Program-made: the position numbers and the translations under genes | From: Shewanella saliphila | Lineage (GTDB): Bacteria > Pseudomonadota > Gammaproteobacteria > Enterobacterales > Shewanellaceae | DNA: 64,000 nt | NCBI RefSeq assembly: GCF_014648295.1 | Contig: NZ_BMQV01000007.1 | Span: 1 to 64,000, forward strand | Reading direction: 5' to 3' | Shown here: piece by piece, positions 37,253-46,495 of the stretch | Layout of the letters: each line of letters opens with the position of its first letter | How positions within the stretch are numbered: the first letter of the stretch is position 1 | Notes under the pieces: model-generated | Database searches by the model: none | What the model saw: the letters and a program-made list of their open reading frames with translations, nothing else | What the model was told of the DNA's origin: nothing

Positions 37253-37615
37253 TTAACAGTGATCAAAGTGGGCACTTTCAATACACATAAAATCCACTTG
37301 CTGCATAGACATCACAGGCACACTAACAACATCCACTGATGCGACATCAATCTGCTCAAGTTCAATTTTCGTCATTAATACAATCGGATCGGCATAAGAG
37401 TTACAAAGCCCGCAATATAACCAGCAATCCCCCCATTGCACAAAATAGCCACGATTAACCTGCTCATTGGCAGCAGATGCTAACAGATTTGCCTCTACAC
37501 ATTGATACGCTTCACCAGCCTCAGTTAGCACGGCTGCAATTAATTTCATATTATCAAAAGCCGCCAACCGCAATGCTAAATAGGGGCTAAACAGGGTTTC
37601 AAAATTCGTCGTCAT
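37253..37615 (-). CDS. hypothetical cysteine-rich small protein
   Basis: I do not recognise this 120-residue protein. It carries a cysteine cluster CWLYCGLC (CX3CX2C) near residues 64-71 and ends with HFDHC, so metal binding is possible. There is no signal peptide or membrane segment. Its ATG overlaps the stop of the upstream GNAT gene by one base (TAATG), so the two are translationally coupled. It is convergent with the plus-strand GNAT gene, nine bases apart. Confidence 0.65.
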   Translation of the reverse strand: MTTNFETLFSPYLALRLAAFDNMKLIAAVLTEAGEAYQCVEANLLASAANEQVNRGYFVQWGDCWLYCGLCNSYADPIVLMTKIELEQIDVASVDVVSVPVMSMQQVDFMCIESAHFDHC

Positions 37616-38178
37616 TAGTTTGCCTCAGTAGATTGATGAGTATGAGTTACCAGTAACTGATAATCGCGTTGCTCAAACCTAAAATTCTCGAGCACTTGCA
37701 TAGCGGCTTTATTTTTGTGCGCCGCAAGTGAGCGTAAGTTTTCTGCTGAGATAAAGGTCACCAAAAATGGATAAATGTCTTTTACCTGATTTTTAAGCTC
37801 ATTAACTAACTCCTCAAAGATTCCTTGGCCTCGATAAGATGGGTTAATCCAAACAGGTCCATATTGGCAAGTGTTTGTGGTTGATAATGCACAACCGTCT
37901 GCATCAGCAAATTTAATCCGTTGAATAATGTGGCGATACAGTGGTTGAGATGAAAAAAAAGCCCACTTAGCCGCCACGACATAACCGATAATTTGACCTT
38001 GATCCTCAGCAACCACCAGCCAGTGGTGATTGATTAACGTTTTTACCTCATTAAGAGTAAACGAGTGCGCGAGCAATGCTGCAACAGGCTGGGTGAGCTC
38101 GTCATTAATATGCTCGCGTTCTAATTGCACAATGGCTGCTGCGTCCTTTAATACGCCTTTGCGAATAGTGAATAGCAT
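37615..38178 (-). CDS. GNAT family N-acetyltransferase
   Basis: 187 residues. Acetyl-CoA motif A reads VWINPSYRGQGIFEELVNEL (about 114-133), with R-G-Q-G-I at the loop. The C-terminal strand-helix pattern also fits GNAT. The ATG at 38178 is chosen because AAAGGAG stands seven bases before it. An upstream in-frame start at 38223 would overlap the previous gene. It forms a tight minus-strand cluster: the 76-residue membrane protein ends two bases before it and the 120-residue protein overlaps its stop. Confidence 0.75.
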   Translation of the reverse strand: MLFTIRKGVLKDAAAIVQLEREHINDELTQPVAALLAHSFTLNEVKTLINHHWLVVAEDQGQIIGYVVAAKWAFFSSQPLYRHIIQRIKFADADGCALSTTNTCQYGPVWINPSYRGQGIFEELVNELKNQVKDIYPFLVTFISAENLRSLAAHKNKAAMQVLENFRFEQRDYQLLVTHTHQSTEAN

Positions 38179-38180
38179 GA

Positions 38181-38411
38181 CTACTCCTTTGGTTTGTCTG
38201 ACGTCGGTTGATTTCGTGCCCACTCAAACACAAGTGCCACAGGTAATGGTGACATAATTAATGTACCAACGCCTATCAGTGATGCAACGACTAACATGCC
38301 ACTCACAAGTTGGGCTACATCTGTCTGCCAATACAAGAAAATCCCAACTAATAACATAACGATGCCAATAAAATGCAGTGCTTTTAGCAGTTTGATCATA
38401 TACGTACTCAT
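38181..38411 (-). CDS. small two-helix membrane protein
   Basis: 76 residues with two predicted membrane helices (about 10-28 and 34-56) and a charged tail. Function unknown. The first ATG (38411) and one four codons later (38399) are both possible starts. It ends two bases before the GNAT gene, so it is probably the first gene of a three-gene unit. Confidence 0.6.
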   Translation of the reverse strand: MSTYMIKLLKALHFIGIVMLLVGIFLYWQTDVAQLVSGMLVVASLIGVGTLIMSPLPVALVFEWARNQPTSDKPKE

Positions 38412-38522
38412 TACAGGTTAAATTGTGTTAATTAAACCAACAAAAGATGACCATTATCAGCCTAAATGTATTCTCGCAGTAGCAGAATAACCGCTACTTT
38501 TTATTATAGGAGCATTCGTCGC

Positions 38523-38939
38523 ATGATAAAGCCTACTCTTTGTGCCATAGGATTACTTTTTGGCCTTAGCGCTTGTCAAACTCAACCGCAAATGGCCACA
38601 CCACAACAATTACTTGGCACATGGAATGTTGAGGTTGTAGTCAATACACCTGCCATTGACTACAGTCCCGCTAATATTGCCTTTTCTCGAGATGGCCAAT
38701 TAAGCGGCCATAATAGCTGTAATCAATTTTTTGGGCATTATATTCAACAAGGCCATCAATTACAGATTGCCACGCAAGGTGCCACCATGAAAGCTTGTAT
38801 TGATGATCTGATAGCGCAAGAAGCAAAATTAATGCAGGCGATATCATTGGTAAAACACGTCAATATTTCAAATGGTAAGCTTAACTTAATGGCTGCCAAC
38901 GGTGACACTTTACTGGTATTAACTAAACACTCTGGCTAA
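38523..38939 (+). CDS. META domain lipoprotein (HslJ-like)
   Basis: 138 residues. A lipoprotein signal peptide ends in the lipobox LSAC (cysteine about residue 19). The META domain covers about 29-138, with the typical order LLGTWNV, then FSRDGQLSGHNSCNQFFGHY, then a TMKAC stretch. E. coli HslJ has the same fold and is linked to heat shock and novobiocin resistance, but the mechanism is unknown. I chose the ATG at 38523, preceded by AGGAG at a slightly long spacing. It is divergent from the GNAT cluster. Confidence 0.8.
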   Translation: MIKPTLCAIGLLFGLSACQTQPQMATPQQLLGTWNVEVVVNTPAIDYSPANIAFSRDGQLSGHNSCNQFFGHYIQQGHQLQIATQGATMKACIDDLIAQEAKLMQAISLVKHVNISNGKLNLMAANGDTLLVLTKHSG

Positions 38940-39037
38940 CAACACACATCATCTAAATCATGAGGCATACCTGCCAATCAGCTTTGCCTTACGTTCACGG
39001 CTCGGCGTAAAGTGTCAGCATAAAGTTCCACTTTGCA

Positions 39038-39055
39038 AATGAATTTTTATTCAAC
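39038..39055 (+). promoter_or_regulatory. ARG box (ArgR operator)
   Basis: TGAATTTTTATTCA (39040-39053) is a perfect palindromic core of the 18-base ARG box. A degenerate second box may follow three bases later (39059-39076), and a third half-like match lies near 39110-39128. The position 110 bases before argR indicates autorepression. Confidence 0.8.
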
Positions 39056-39165
39056 AAATCTGATTCGTTCTTGACTTAATCAGGCAATCTATTCAAAATG
39101 AGCTAGTTTTTTTGAATAACAATTATAAAATTTTTTATATAACAACTATAAGATGAATTTTCACT

Positions 39166-39636
39166 ATGCCAGCGACAAAAAATCAGGATGAGCTCGTAAA
39201 AACCTTTAAAGCGATTCTAAAAGAAGAGCGCTTTGGAAGCCAAAGCGAGATTGTTAATGCGCTACAAACCGAAGGATTCGGTAATATTAATCAATCTAAA
39301 GTGTCGCGCATGCTTAGTAAATTTGGCGCGGTTCGTACCCGCAATGCCAAACAAGAGATGGTATATTGCCTTCCAGCTGAACTCGGGGTGCCCACTGCTG
39401 GTAGCCCATTGAAAAACCTCGTGCTAGACGTAGATCATAACCAAGCTATGATTGTGGTACGCACCAGCCCAGGAGCAGCACAATTGATTGCCCGTTTACT
39501 CGACTCAATAGGTAAACCAGAAGGTATTTTAGGTACGATTGCAGGTGACGATACTATCTTTATCTGCCCAGCCAGCATCAAAACAATTGATGACACGCTT
39601 GAGACCGTTAAATCACTGTTTAATTACACCGAATAA
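39166..39636 (+). CDS. argR: arginine repressor ArgR
   Basis: 156-residue hexameric repressor of arginine biosynthesis and also an accessory factor in Xer recombination. The N-terminal winged helix (1-70) has the recognition segment [19 protein letters not shown]. The C-terminal arginine-binding domain contains [11 protein letters not shown] (about 125-135), whose GDD aspartates bind L-arginine. Its length equals E. coli ArgR. It is probably autoregulated through the ARG box upstream. In many gammaproteobacteria mdh is the divergent neighbour, whereas here the upstream gene is a META lipoprotein in the same direction. Confidence 0.96.
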   Translation: MPATKNQDELVKTFKAILKEERFGSQSEIVNALQTEGFGNINQSKVSRMLSKFGAVRTRNAKQEMVYCLPAELGVPTAGSPLKNLVLDVDHNQAMIVVRTSPGAAQLIARLLDSIGKPEGILGTIAGDDTIFICPASIKTIDDTLETVKSLFNYTE

Positions 39637-39663
39637 AAATGTGATTTAAGTGACTAAATATTC

Positions 39664-39682
39664 GACGTTGTATTTTGCAACG
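39664..39682. repeat. small hairpin downstream of argR
   Basis: ACGTTG and CAACGT arms flank a seven-base loop just before the main terminator. Confidence 0.4.
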
Positions 39683-39699
39683 TGATCGTTATCCAAAAT

Positions 39700-39733
39700 A
39701 CAAAAAGCAATGCTATCGCATTGCTTTTTTTTA
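39700..39733. terminator. bidirectional terminator between argR and the DyP peroxidase gene
   Basis: Stem AAAAGCAATGC/GCATTGCTTTT with a TATC loop (39703-39728) has A and T runs on both sides. Confidence 0.88.
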
Positions 39734-39748
39734 TTCTTTTATCAAGCG

Positions 39749-40687
39749 CTAAGCATCATCAAATTGAGTTAAAAAATCAAGTGATGGTACAAAGAATGAA
39801 GAGCCTGTAAGTGCTTTTGTGAATAGCATTAAATGGTCGTGATTACCGTGAGCATCACCATGCACCATACTGCGTAACATTTTCTCAAAATGCTCAGGTG
39901 TACGACACACAGAAATAAACACTAATCCCTGCTCTTTTACCGAACCATAAGGCATGCTTTGGCGTAAAATTTCAAGCGACTTACCTTGATCATCTTTTAA
40001 ATTAACCCGCTTAGTATGACTGGTTAGAGGCTTATCTTCCGATTCATATTCAATATCGTCAACCTTGGTACGCCCGTAAATATCTTCTTGCTTTTTAAGG
40101 GGTAAACGATGCCACTTACTTAAATTATGCTTGTACTTTTGTACGTGGACATAACTGCCTGAAGTAAATTCTGCGTCTTCATTACCCACTAATGCCACTT
40201 CTTGGCGATGACGACCTTTCGGGTTTTCGGTGCCATCAACAAAACCGGTTAAATCGCGGCTGTCCATAAAACGGAAACCACGCTCTTCATCAACAAGCTC
40301 AACCAAGTCTTCAAACATTTGGTTAATCTCATTAGCAACTAAATGCAAAATATCGTAACGGTCACAGCGGATATGCACAAAAATATCATATTCCATCGCT
40401 GGTGCATCACGGTTACCTTCATTCATAGCCGGAAATGGCTTTAATAATGCTGGGCGAGCTTGAGGATAAAAGGTGTCCCAAAAATTAGCGCCAATACCCA
40501 CAAAGCCATTAAAAGCACTGTCAGCATATTGGTCCGTGAGTTCATAAATGTATTGCGCCACATTGGCAATTGAAGGACGTAATTGTTCTTCTACGCCGTC
40601 GATGGCGTTAAACATTAAATACACACTGTGTAAATTACCTTCAGCGCAAATCCCTAATTGTTCACGAGGCATAACTTGGTTACCCAT
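39749..40687 (-). CDS. Dyp-type heme peroxidase
   Basis: 312 residues. The family motif GXXDG appears as GFVDGTENP (about 147-155), with its aspartate acting as proton donor at the distal heme side. The proximal heme histidine is probably in the region after about residue 220. There is no Tat signal, which fits the cytoplasmic class B (YfeX-like) type. These enzymes oxidise dyes, phenolics or porphyrinogens with peroxide. The start is ATG at 40687. It is convergent with argR and upstream, on the same strand, is the iron transporter operon. Confidence 0.92.
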   Translation of the reverse strand: MGNQVMPREQLGICAEGNLHSVYLMFNAIDGVEEQLRPSIANVAQYIYELTDQYADSAFNGFVGIGANFWDTFYPQARPALLKPFPAMNEGNRDAPAMEYDIFVHIRCDRYDILHLVANEINQMFEDLVELVDEERGFRFMDSRDLTGFVDGTENPKGRHRQEVALVGNEDAEFTSGSYVHVQKYKHNLSKWHRLPLKKQEDIYGRTKVDDIEYESEDKPLTSHTKRVNLKDDQGKSLEILRQSMPYGSVKEQGLVFISVCRTPEHFEKMLRSMVHGDAHGNHDHLMLFTKALTGSSFFVPSLDFLTQFDDA

Positions 40688-40884
40688 ATTTACTCATCCA
40701 CCTTAATACTTTATGTCGGCCTAAATGCTTATAACTTAACAATTTGATCATATTTGATTTGATATCATTAAGCCAAAACACTTTAGCTTAAATACAAACA
40801 AATTACTTGATGTACTCTCACATTTAAATCAATAACTGCCTTAGTTGGATAATTTTTATCAGTAAAAACTAATAAACTTTAGCA

Positions 40885-41919
40885 TTATTCACTAAACACC
40901 ACTAACTGATGCTCTGGAATAACTAATTGCACTCGCTGTCCAATGTTAAAATTCATCATTGGGCTGTTAATTTCTAAAAACACCCCATGTTGTAAAACAT
41001 GATAATGGCAAACAGAGCCTAAAAAGCGCCTTTCGATAATTTCAGCGTCGCCTTTGTCATTGGCTTGTAGCAAGATTTGCTGCGGTCTTAATAATAGCTT
41101 CCCTTTAGAACCGATAGCATGAGGTAGAGCTGTCGTACTAATGACACTCCCTAAAGGTGAATCAACTTGTTGTTCAGCGGTTACCGTCACATCGAGATAA
41201 TTTGTGGTCCCTAAAAAGTCGGCAACGTAGTGACTGTTTGGGTTTGAATATAAGGTTTCTGCAGCGCCATGTTGCACTATCCGCCCTTGTTCAAACAACG
41301 CTAATTGATCGGCAAAAACAAAAGCTTCGTCTTTACTGTGAGTGACAAACACAGCACTGACATTACGCTGTTTTAAAATAGCACGGATTTCTAGCATCAT
41401 CTCATGGCGCACCTGAGCATCGATATTAGAAAAAGGCTCATCAAGTAGCATAAGTTCTGGCTCATATGCCAGTGCCCGCGCAATGGATACTCGTTGCTGT
41501 TGCCCACCCGAAAGCTCATGAGGATAACGCTCACCTAGCCCGGTTAACTTAACCAGTTCAAGCATGTCTTCTAATCTTGTTTGGCGCTCAAGCTTATTTA
41601 AGCCTTTTACTCCAAATAAAATATTGTCAGCAACCGTTAAATGAGGAAATAAGGCATAATCTTGAAAAATCATCCCCACGCCTCGTTGTTCACTGGCAAC
41701 AAAAACGCCATCACCACTGAGCACCTGCCCATTAATGCTAATGCTACCTTCACTGATAGCCTGTAACCCCGCTATCGCTTTTAACAATGTGGTTTTACCG
41801 CAGCCACTGGGACCCAATAACGCGACGATTTCGCCTTGTTGTAGGGTTAAATCTAACTGCTTTAATATCACCTGCCCCTGGTAATCACTGGTGACATTAT
41901 GAATAGATAACGTAGACAT
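40885..41919 (-). CDS. fbpC: Fe(3+) ABC transporter ATP-binding protein
   Basis: 344-residue ATPase that powers ferric iron import with the permease just upstream. Walker A is GPSGCGKTT (about 33-41), signature LSGGQQQR (about 136-143) and Walker B LMLLDEPFSN (about 156-165). A TOBE-like domain follows from about 245. It starts one base after the permease stop. The symbol follows the FbpABC/AfuABC family by similarity and by the Fur box of the operon. A thiamine or other substrate is less likely. Confidence 0.85.
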   Translation of the reverse strand: MSTLSIHNVTSDYQGQVILKQLDLTLQQGEIVALLGPSGCGKTTLLKAIAGLQAISEGSISINGQVLSGDGVFVASEQRGVGMIFQDYALFPHLTVADNILFGVKGLNKLERQTRLEDMLELVKLTGLGERYPHELSGGQQQRVSIARALAYEPELMLLDEPFSNIDAQVRHEMMLEIRAILKQRNVSAVFVTHSKDEAFVFADQLALFEQGRIVQHGAAETLYSNPNSHYVADFLGTTNYLDVTVTAEQQVDSPLGSVISTTALPHAIGSKGKLLLRPQQILLQANDKGDAEIIERRFLGSVCHYHVLQHGVFLEINSPMMNFNIGQRVQLVIPEHQLVVFSE

Positions 41920-41920
41920 A

Positions 41921-43552
41921 TTAGCGTGATTGCTCCAACGAACGATTCAAATAAATCAATGGTACTAGCCCGACCAACACAATTACAATTGCGGCTAAAG
42001 CCCCATGCTCTAACTTCTCATCTGAGACAAATTGAAAGACATACGTGGCTAGGTTTTCAAACCCAATAGGGCGAAGTAACAATGCTGCAGGTAATTCTTT
42101 CATGCTTTCAATAAACACTAATAATGCACCCGCAAACATGCCTTTACGTAATAACGGAAGGTGAACACTGCGCAATAATTGCCGAGGTGATTGGCCTAAC
42201 GTGATGCTCGCCATATCAAGCGACGGGGAAATACGCTTATAACTGCTCTCTAGGCTGCCAATCGCAATCGCAACAAAACGCACGCAAAATGCAAAAATTA
42301 ACGCAAATACGCTACCCGTAAATAACAGTCCGGGGCCTTTGGCACCAAACCATGTCATTAAGTCATTAATGGCAAAGTCAGCATAGGTCAACGGAACCAA
42401 TACACCAATTGCTAATACCGTGCCGGGTAAGGCATAGCCAGTACTGCTCAAGCGCGACGCAAGCTTATCGCTTGGGCGCGGGCTCACGCGCCGAACAAAC
42501 ATTAACACCACCGCAAAAGCCACACAGATAAAACTCACAATAGCCGCTATATATAAACTATTAATGCTGTACTGCCAAAAACGGTCATCCCAACTTTCGC
42601 TAAAGTAGTCAACAGCGTATGCGCACAGCACAGCAAAAGGCAGTATAAATGATACCACCAATAAGCCCATACAATAGCTCCACGCCGCCCATGCTTTGGT
42701 TGGTGCTAAATGATATCTATCAGCTTCATTTAATCTTGACTGTTTTTGAAATAATTGCTGTTTACGCCGAGCAAAACGCTCAACTCCCACCATGCTAAAT
42801 ACCACCAATAACATAATGGCCGACAACTTAGCCGCTGCGGTTAAACTGCCATAACCTAGCCAGGTGTCGTAAACCGCAGTGGTTAATGTTGGCACAGCAA
42901 AATAACTTACCGTGGCAAAATCGGCAGCGGTTTCCATTGCCACTAAGGCTACACCCACGGCTAGAGCTGGGCGTGCCATAGGTAAGGCTAATCGCCAAAA
43001 GCTGCGCCAAGGCCCACACCCCATCACTCTAGAGGCATGTAATAAGTGAGACGATTGCTCCATAAATGCAGTGCGAGCCAACAGGTATATATAAGGAAAC
43101 AATACCAACGACAACATAATTGCTGCGCCGCCAATACTGCGAATAGCGGGGAAGTAATAATCTTGAGGCGTTTGCCACTCAAACCATGTCCGCATTGCCC
43201 GCTGCACAGGGCCTGCATAGTCGAGCATATCGGTATAAACATAAGCGACAATATAAGCAGGCATGGCCAGAGGTAATAACAATAACCATTGAAAATAACG
43301 TCGTCCAGGAAACTCACAACGAGCCACAAACCAAGCGGCAGGTATAGCGATGACGAGTGAGCCAAACCCAACAAGTAACATTAGCAGTAAGCTATTGTAA
43401 ATATAGGTAGGCAATACCGTGTCAAACAGATGGGTGAATACCGCTTCGTCTGGCTGAGTAGCCTGGACAATAAGCGCAAGTAGCGGTAACAATAATACTG
43501 CAGTAATCAAATAACCAATAAGCGACCAGCTTCTGGTTAACCCTAAGATCAT
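41921..43552 (-). CDS. fbpB: Fe(3+) ABC transporter permease
   Basis: 543 residues with about twelve membrane segments. Two MetI-like permease domains are fused in one chain, as in FbpB/SfuB ferric permeases. Each half carries an EAA-like loop: ASRVMGCGPWRSFWRLALP in the first and MASITLGQSPRQLLRSVHLP in the second. It lies between the binding protein and the ATPase. A stem-loop after the binding-protein gene probably lowers its expression relative to that gene. Confidence 0.88.
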   Translation of the reverse strand: MILGLTRSWSLIGYLITAVLLLPLLALIVQATQPDEAVFTHLFDTVLPTYIYNSLLLMLLVGFGSLVIAIPAAWFVARCEFPGRRYFQWLLLLPLAMPAYIVAYVYTDMLDYAGPVQRAMRTWFEWQTPQDYYFPAIRSIGGAAIMLSLVLFPYIYLLARTAFMEQSSHLLHASRVMGCGPWRSFWRLALPMARPALAVGVALVAMETAADFATVSYFAVPTLTTAVYDTWLGYGSLTAAAKLSAIMLLVVFSMVGVERFARRKQQLFQKQSRLNEADRYHLAPTKAWAAWSYCMGLLVVSFILPFAVLCAYAVDYFSESWDDRFWQYSINSLYIAAIVSFICVAFAVVLMFVRRVSPRPSDKLASRLSSTGYALPGTVLAIGVLVPLTYADFAINDLMTWFGAKGPGLLFTGSVFALIFAFCVRFVAIAIGSLESSYKRISPSLDMASITLGQSPRQLLRSVHLPLLRKGMFAGALLVFIESMKELPAALLLRPIGFENLATYVFQFVSDEKLEHGALAAIVIVLVGLVPLIYLNRSLEQSR

Positions 43553-43570
43553 AAAGTCTACCGAATTAAT

Positions 43571-43603
43571 TCAGCGCGTTATTATTTTTTAACAACGCGC
43601 TGA
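43571..43603 (-). terminator. intercistronic stem-loop after fbpA-like gene
   Basis: A 10-bp perfect stem TCAGCGCGTT/AACGCGCTGA (43571-43580 and 43594-43603) has a 13-base T-rich loop. There is no long T run after it, so it is likely a partial terminator or 3'-end stabiliser that favours the binding-protein mRNA. Confidence 0.6.
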
Positions 43604-43624
43604 TACTGAAAAAACCGCACTTAA

Positions 43625-44632
43625 TTACAGATCAAATTTTACTTCATCTAATAACTTAATTGCTGCTTGATGATTTTCTGCTAATTTATAAATAGGCAGT
43701 GAATCCGCTTTAAAGTCGCCCCACGATGCAACCAGTTCAGATGGCGCAACATCCGCCTTAACGGGATATTCCATATTCACTTCAGCATACATGCCTTGAG
43801 CAACATTTGAAGTTAAAAACTCCATCAATTTGATCGCATTATCTTTGTTAGGTGAATGTTTTGCTAAAGCCATACCTGATACGTTGATATGCGCGCCACG
43901 GTTTTGTTGATTTGGAAAGTTAATATAAACCGCTTCAGCCCAGCTCTTTTGGTTTTCATCCATCATCATTTTACCGTAATAGTAGCTATTACCAATGGCG
44001 ATATCACATAAACCTTCTTTAATTGCTAACACTTGGGCACGGTCATTACCCTGTGGCTTACGAGCCAAATTAGCTTTAACACCTTCAAGCCATACTTTAG
44101 TTTTAGCTTCACCGTCGTGGGCGATCATTGAGGCAACAAGGGCTACATTGTAAGGATGCTTACCACTGCGGGTACAAATTTTGCCTTTATATTGCTCTGA
44201 CGCTAAATCTTGATAATCAATGTCAATTTTGCCGGTACGCTCTTTTGAAGAGTATACATTACGTACACGCATGGTGAGTGCATACCAATCGTGATTAGGC
44301 GAGCGATATTGTGCAGGGATATTTTCATCAATAGCAGGACTATTAACTGGACTAACTAAGTCTTTTTCAACTAATTCCATTAAACGCGAAAAATCAGAAG
44401 TTAATACTACATCAGCAGGAGATAAACGACCTTCACGTGCTATACGCTCTGCAATACCATCTTTAGCGAAGACCACATTCACATCTACGCCGGTTTGTTC
44501 AGTAAATTTTTCTAGGATTGGCTCAACTAAAAATGCTTGGCGATAAGAATAAACAGTCAGTGGATCTGCTGCAGTAGCAGAAAATGTCATACCGGCTAAC
44601 CCTAACAATACGACGTTATTGAGCAATTTCAT
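43625..44632 (-). CDS. fbpA: Fe(3+) ABC transporter substrate-binding protein
   Basis: 335 residues with a signal peptide (1-21, cleavage before ADP). The mature protein has the two-lobed fold of ferric-binding proteins, starting LTVYSYR. The tyrosine run YYYGKM (about 218-223) supplies likely Fe(3+) ligands, as in FbpA/FutA. A perfect 7-1-7 Fur box lies 51 bases upstream, so iron starvation should induce the operon. It is first in fbpA-fbpB-fbpC. Confidence 0.92.
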   Translation of the reverse strand: MKLLNNVVLLGLAGMTFSATAADPLTVYSYRQAFLVEPILEKFTEQTGVDVNVVFAKDGIAERIAREGRLSPADVVLTSDFSRLMELVEKDLVSPVNSPAIDENIPAQYRSPNHDWYALTMRVRNVYSSKERTGKIDIDYQDLASEQYKGKICTRSGKHPYNVALVASMIAHDGEAKTKVWLEGVKANLARKPQGNDRAQVLAIKEGLCDIAIGNSYYYGKMMMDENQKSWAEAVYINFPNQQNRGAHINVSGMALAKHSPNKDNAIKLMEFLTSNVAQGMYAEVNMEYPVKADVAPSELVASWGDFKADSLPIYKLAENHQAAIKLLDEVKFDL

Positions 44633-44682
44633 TGTGGCACTCTCCTGTGATCAAACTTTGTAAAAGCCTTTTAAAATATAAG

Positions 44683-44697
44683 TGATAATAATTATCA
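44683..44697 (-). promoter_or_regulatory. Fur box of the iron transporter operon
   Basis: TGATAATAATTATCA is a perfect 7-1-7 inverted repeat matching the gammaproteobacterial Fur core (TGATAATNATTATCA). It is 51 bases before the start of the binding-protein gene. Confidence 0.9.
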
Positions 44698-44820
44698 ATT
44701 GCATACATGATAGATAAACGTCACATATTGAGCAAGCACTGTTTAATTTTTTCGTATTTTAAGTCAACAGAATGTAAACACCCTCTCCTCTACAGAAATT
44801 CAATTAGTTAAAAATGCAAG

Positions 44821-45570
44821 TTACCAATATTTTTCAACGGTAATTTGTCCAGGTGTACGGCGTAAGTTTTTATTGAGTCCCTTTTCGATTAACGCGGCTT
44901 GCGCGTCACTAATCATTCCGGGGTTACCACAAATCATCACTTGTGAATGTTCAGCGTTAATGCCCAAACCGGCTTTTTGTTCAATTAAACCACTGCTTAT
45001 TCCATCAGGGATCCGACAAGAAAGTGCATCAGGAAAATCTTCACGGGTCACGATAGGAATAAAAACAAATTGCTGGGGATATTTTTGTTGAAACTGCTTA
45101 ATGGTATCAAGATAAGCTAAATCTTCAGCCAGCCTGACACCATAAACCAGCACTACTTTTTCAAACCTTTGCCAAGGTTCATCGGTTGCCAACATAGAAA
45201 TAAACGGCCCAACAGCGGTTCCGGTCGCTAAAAACCATAAATGTTTACCTTGTAAGGCGCCTTGTGGGATCTCATCTAAAGTCATAAACCCGGTGGCTTT
45301 AGGGGTAATTTCGATTGTGTCACCTGGGGTTAGGCTTTGCAGATCGGGAGAGAGTTGCCCCTCCTCTACCGCCACAGCAAGCACTTCAACATAATCAGTG
45401 CCAGGCGGGTTAACAAGTGAATAAGCTCGGGCTACGCGCTTATCGTCGCGTTTTTGGCTTAGCTTAATAAATTGCCCAGCTATAAAGGGCTCAATATCAG
45501 CTTTGATACGCAAAGAAAACAATTTGTCATTCCAGTCAATGCGCTTGAGTACAGTACCGTTAATCCACAT
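44821..45570 (-). CDS. fpr: ferredoxin/flavodoxin--NADP(+) reductase
   Basis: 249-residue FAD enzyme that moves electrons between NADPH and ferredoxin or flavodoxin. The FAD motif RAYSLVNPP (about 50-58), the NADP motif GTAVGPFISML (about 115-125) and the terminal VEKYW with its C-terminal tryptophan are those of bacterial subclass I Fpr. I chose the ATG at 45570, preceded by AAGGA, because the fold begins there. The frame extends 14 codons upstream without conserved character. It is on the same strand as fbpABC but 188 bases away and before the Fur box, so it is probably separate. Confidence 0.93.
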   Translation of the reverse strand: MWINGTVLKRIDWNDKLFSLRIKADIEPFIAGQFIKLSQKRDDKRVARAYSLVNPPGTDYVEVLAVAVEEGQLSPDLQSLTPGDTIEITPKATGFMTLDEIPQGALQGKHLWFLATGTAVGPFISMLATDEPWQRFEKVVLVYGVRLAEDLAYLDTIKQFQQKYPQQFVFIPIVTREDFPDALSCRIPDGISSGLIEQKAGLGINAEHSQVMICGNPGMISDAQAALIEKGLNKNLRRTPGQITVEKYW

Positions 45571-45703
45571 GGCGAATATCCTTCTAGATTTGGCGATAAA
45601 TAATAATACCAATCTATACAGATATTTGCTTAATTAACAGTCTAAGTTTATTTATAATATTTATCGCAACCTCTCGATGAAGTCGTAATGCCATAGCGTA
45701 AAA

Positions 45704-46300
45704 TTAAGCCTCTTTGGTTTCTGTATTAGCCGTATTAGCATCTAGTCTGTCTTGCGCAAACTGAGCTAGTTTTTGCTGAATTAATTCATAGGTTTGGTCA
45801 ACCCCCTCGGCAATGTCGCCTTCTAATACTTTCAATCCTGACAAAATATCACTGGCTTCTTTAAAACCTTGGTCAATAGCCTCACCAATCTTAACCATAA
45901 AGCTACTGACCTGCTCATCAAAACCCATCGATTGATTTTGCTGCTGATGAACCGAAAAAAAGTTGGTGGCAAAGCTCACAATACGATCGGCTGTTGCTTC
46001 AGGCGAGTAATCAATGCCCTCCTCAGCATTTTTTTGTACCGCATTTTCGCCCATGGTGGGGGCCAGCTCCTCATTGATGGCCTCTATGGCGGCACGATAA
46101 AGCAGCGCCATCGATTTATCGCCCGCAGCAATACTCACTTCTTCTTGGGCAGCTAAAATCGAGTTATTCATCATTTGGCGACTAAGTTGATTGCTGGTCA
46201 ATTTAGGTTCTGTATCGCTGGTTGTTGCTTGTTGATTGGCTGTGTTTTGAGTACTGTTCTGCGTGTTTACACTGGCGCTATTGGTTGACTTAATATCCAT
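45704..46300 (-). CDS. DUF5610 domain-containing protein
   Basis: 198-residue soluble protein of unknown function. The first 45 residues are Asn/Thr/Gln-rich and probably disordered. The rest is helical, with the stretch SPEATADRIVSFATNFF (about 98-114) that I recall as the core of DUF5610. There is no signal peptide. It is monocistronic and divergent from the glutamate-synthase-like gene. Confidence 0.65.
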   Translation of the reverse strand: MDIKSTNSASVNTQNSTQNTANQQATTSDTEPKLTSNQLSRQMMNNSILAAQEEVSIAAGDKSMALLYRAAIEAINEELAPTMGENAVQKNAEEGIDYSPEATADRIVSFATNFFSVHQQQNQSMGFDEQVSSFMVKIGEAIDQGFKEASDILSGLKVLEGDIAEGVDQTYELIQQKLAQFAQDRLDANTANTETKEA

Positions 46301-46495
46301 AATCTTGGCTCACATACAATGACCGACAGCTTAATTATCGACCAATACACCGATTTCTAAAGCGCTGTAGCGAATTTTTTAAGCTATGTAGTGGCAAGCT
46401 GCTTTAGTCTACTGATTAATATCATCAATTTAACTTGCCCTAATTCATCGCGGCTAATATGGTAACCAATATACGCGATCATTAAGGACTGTAGC

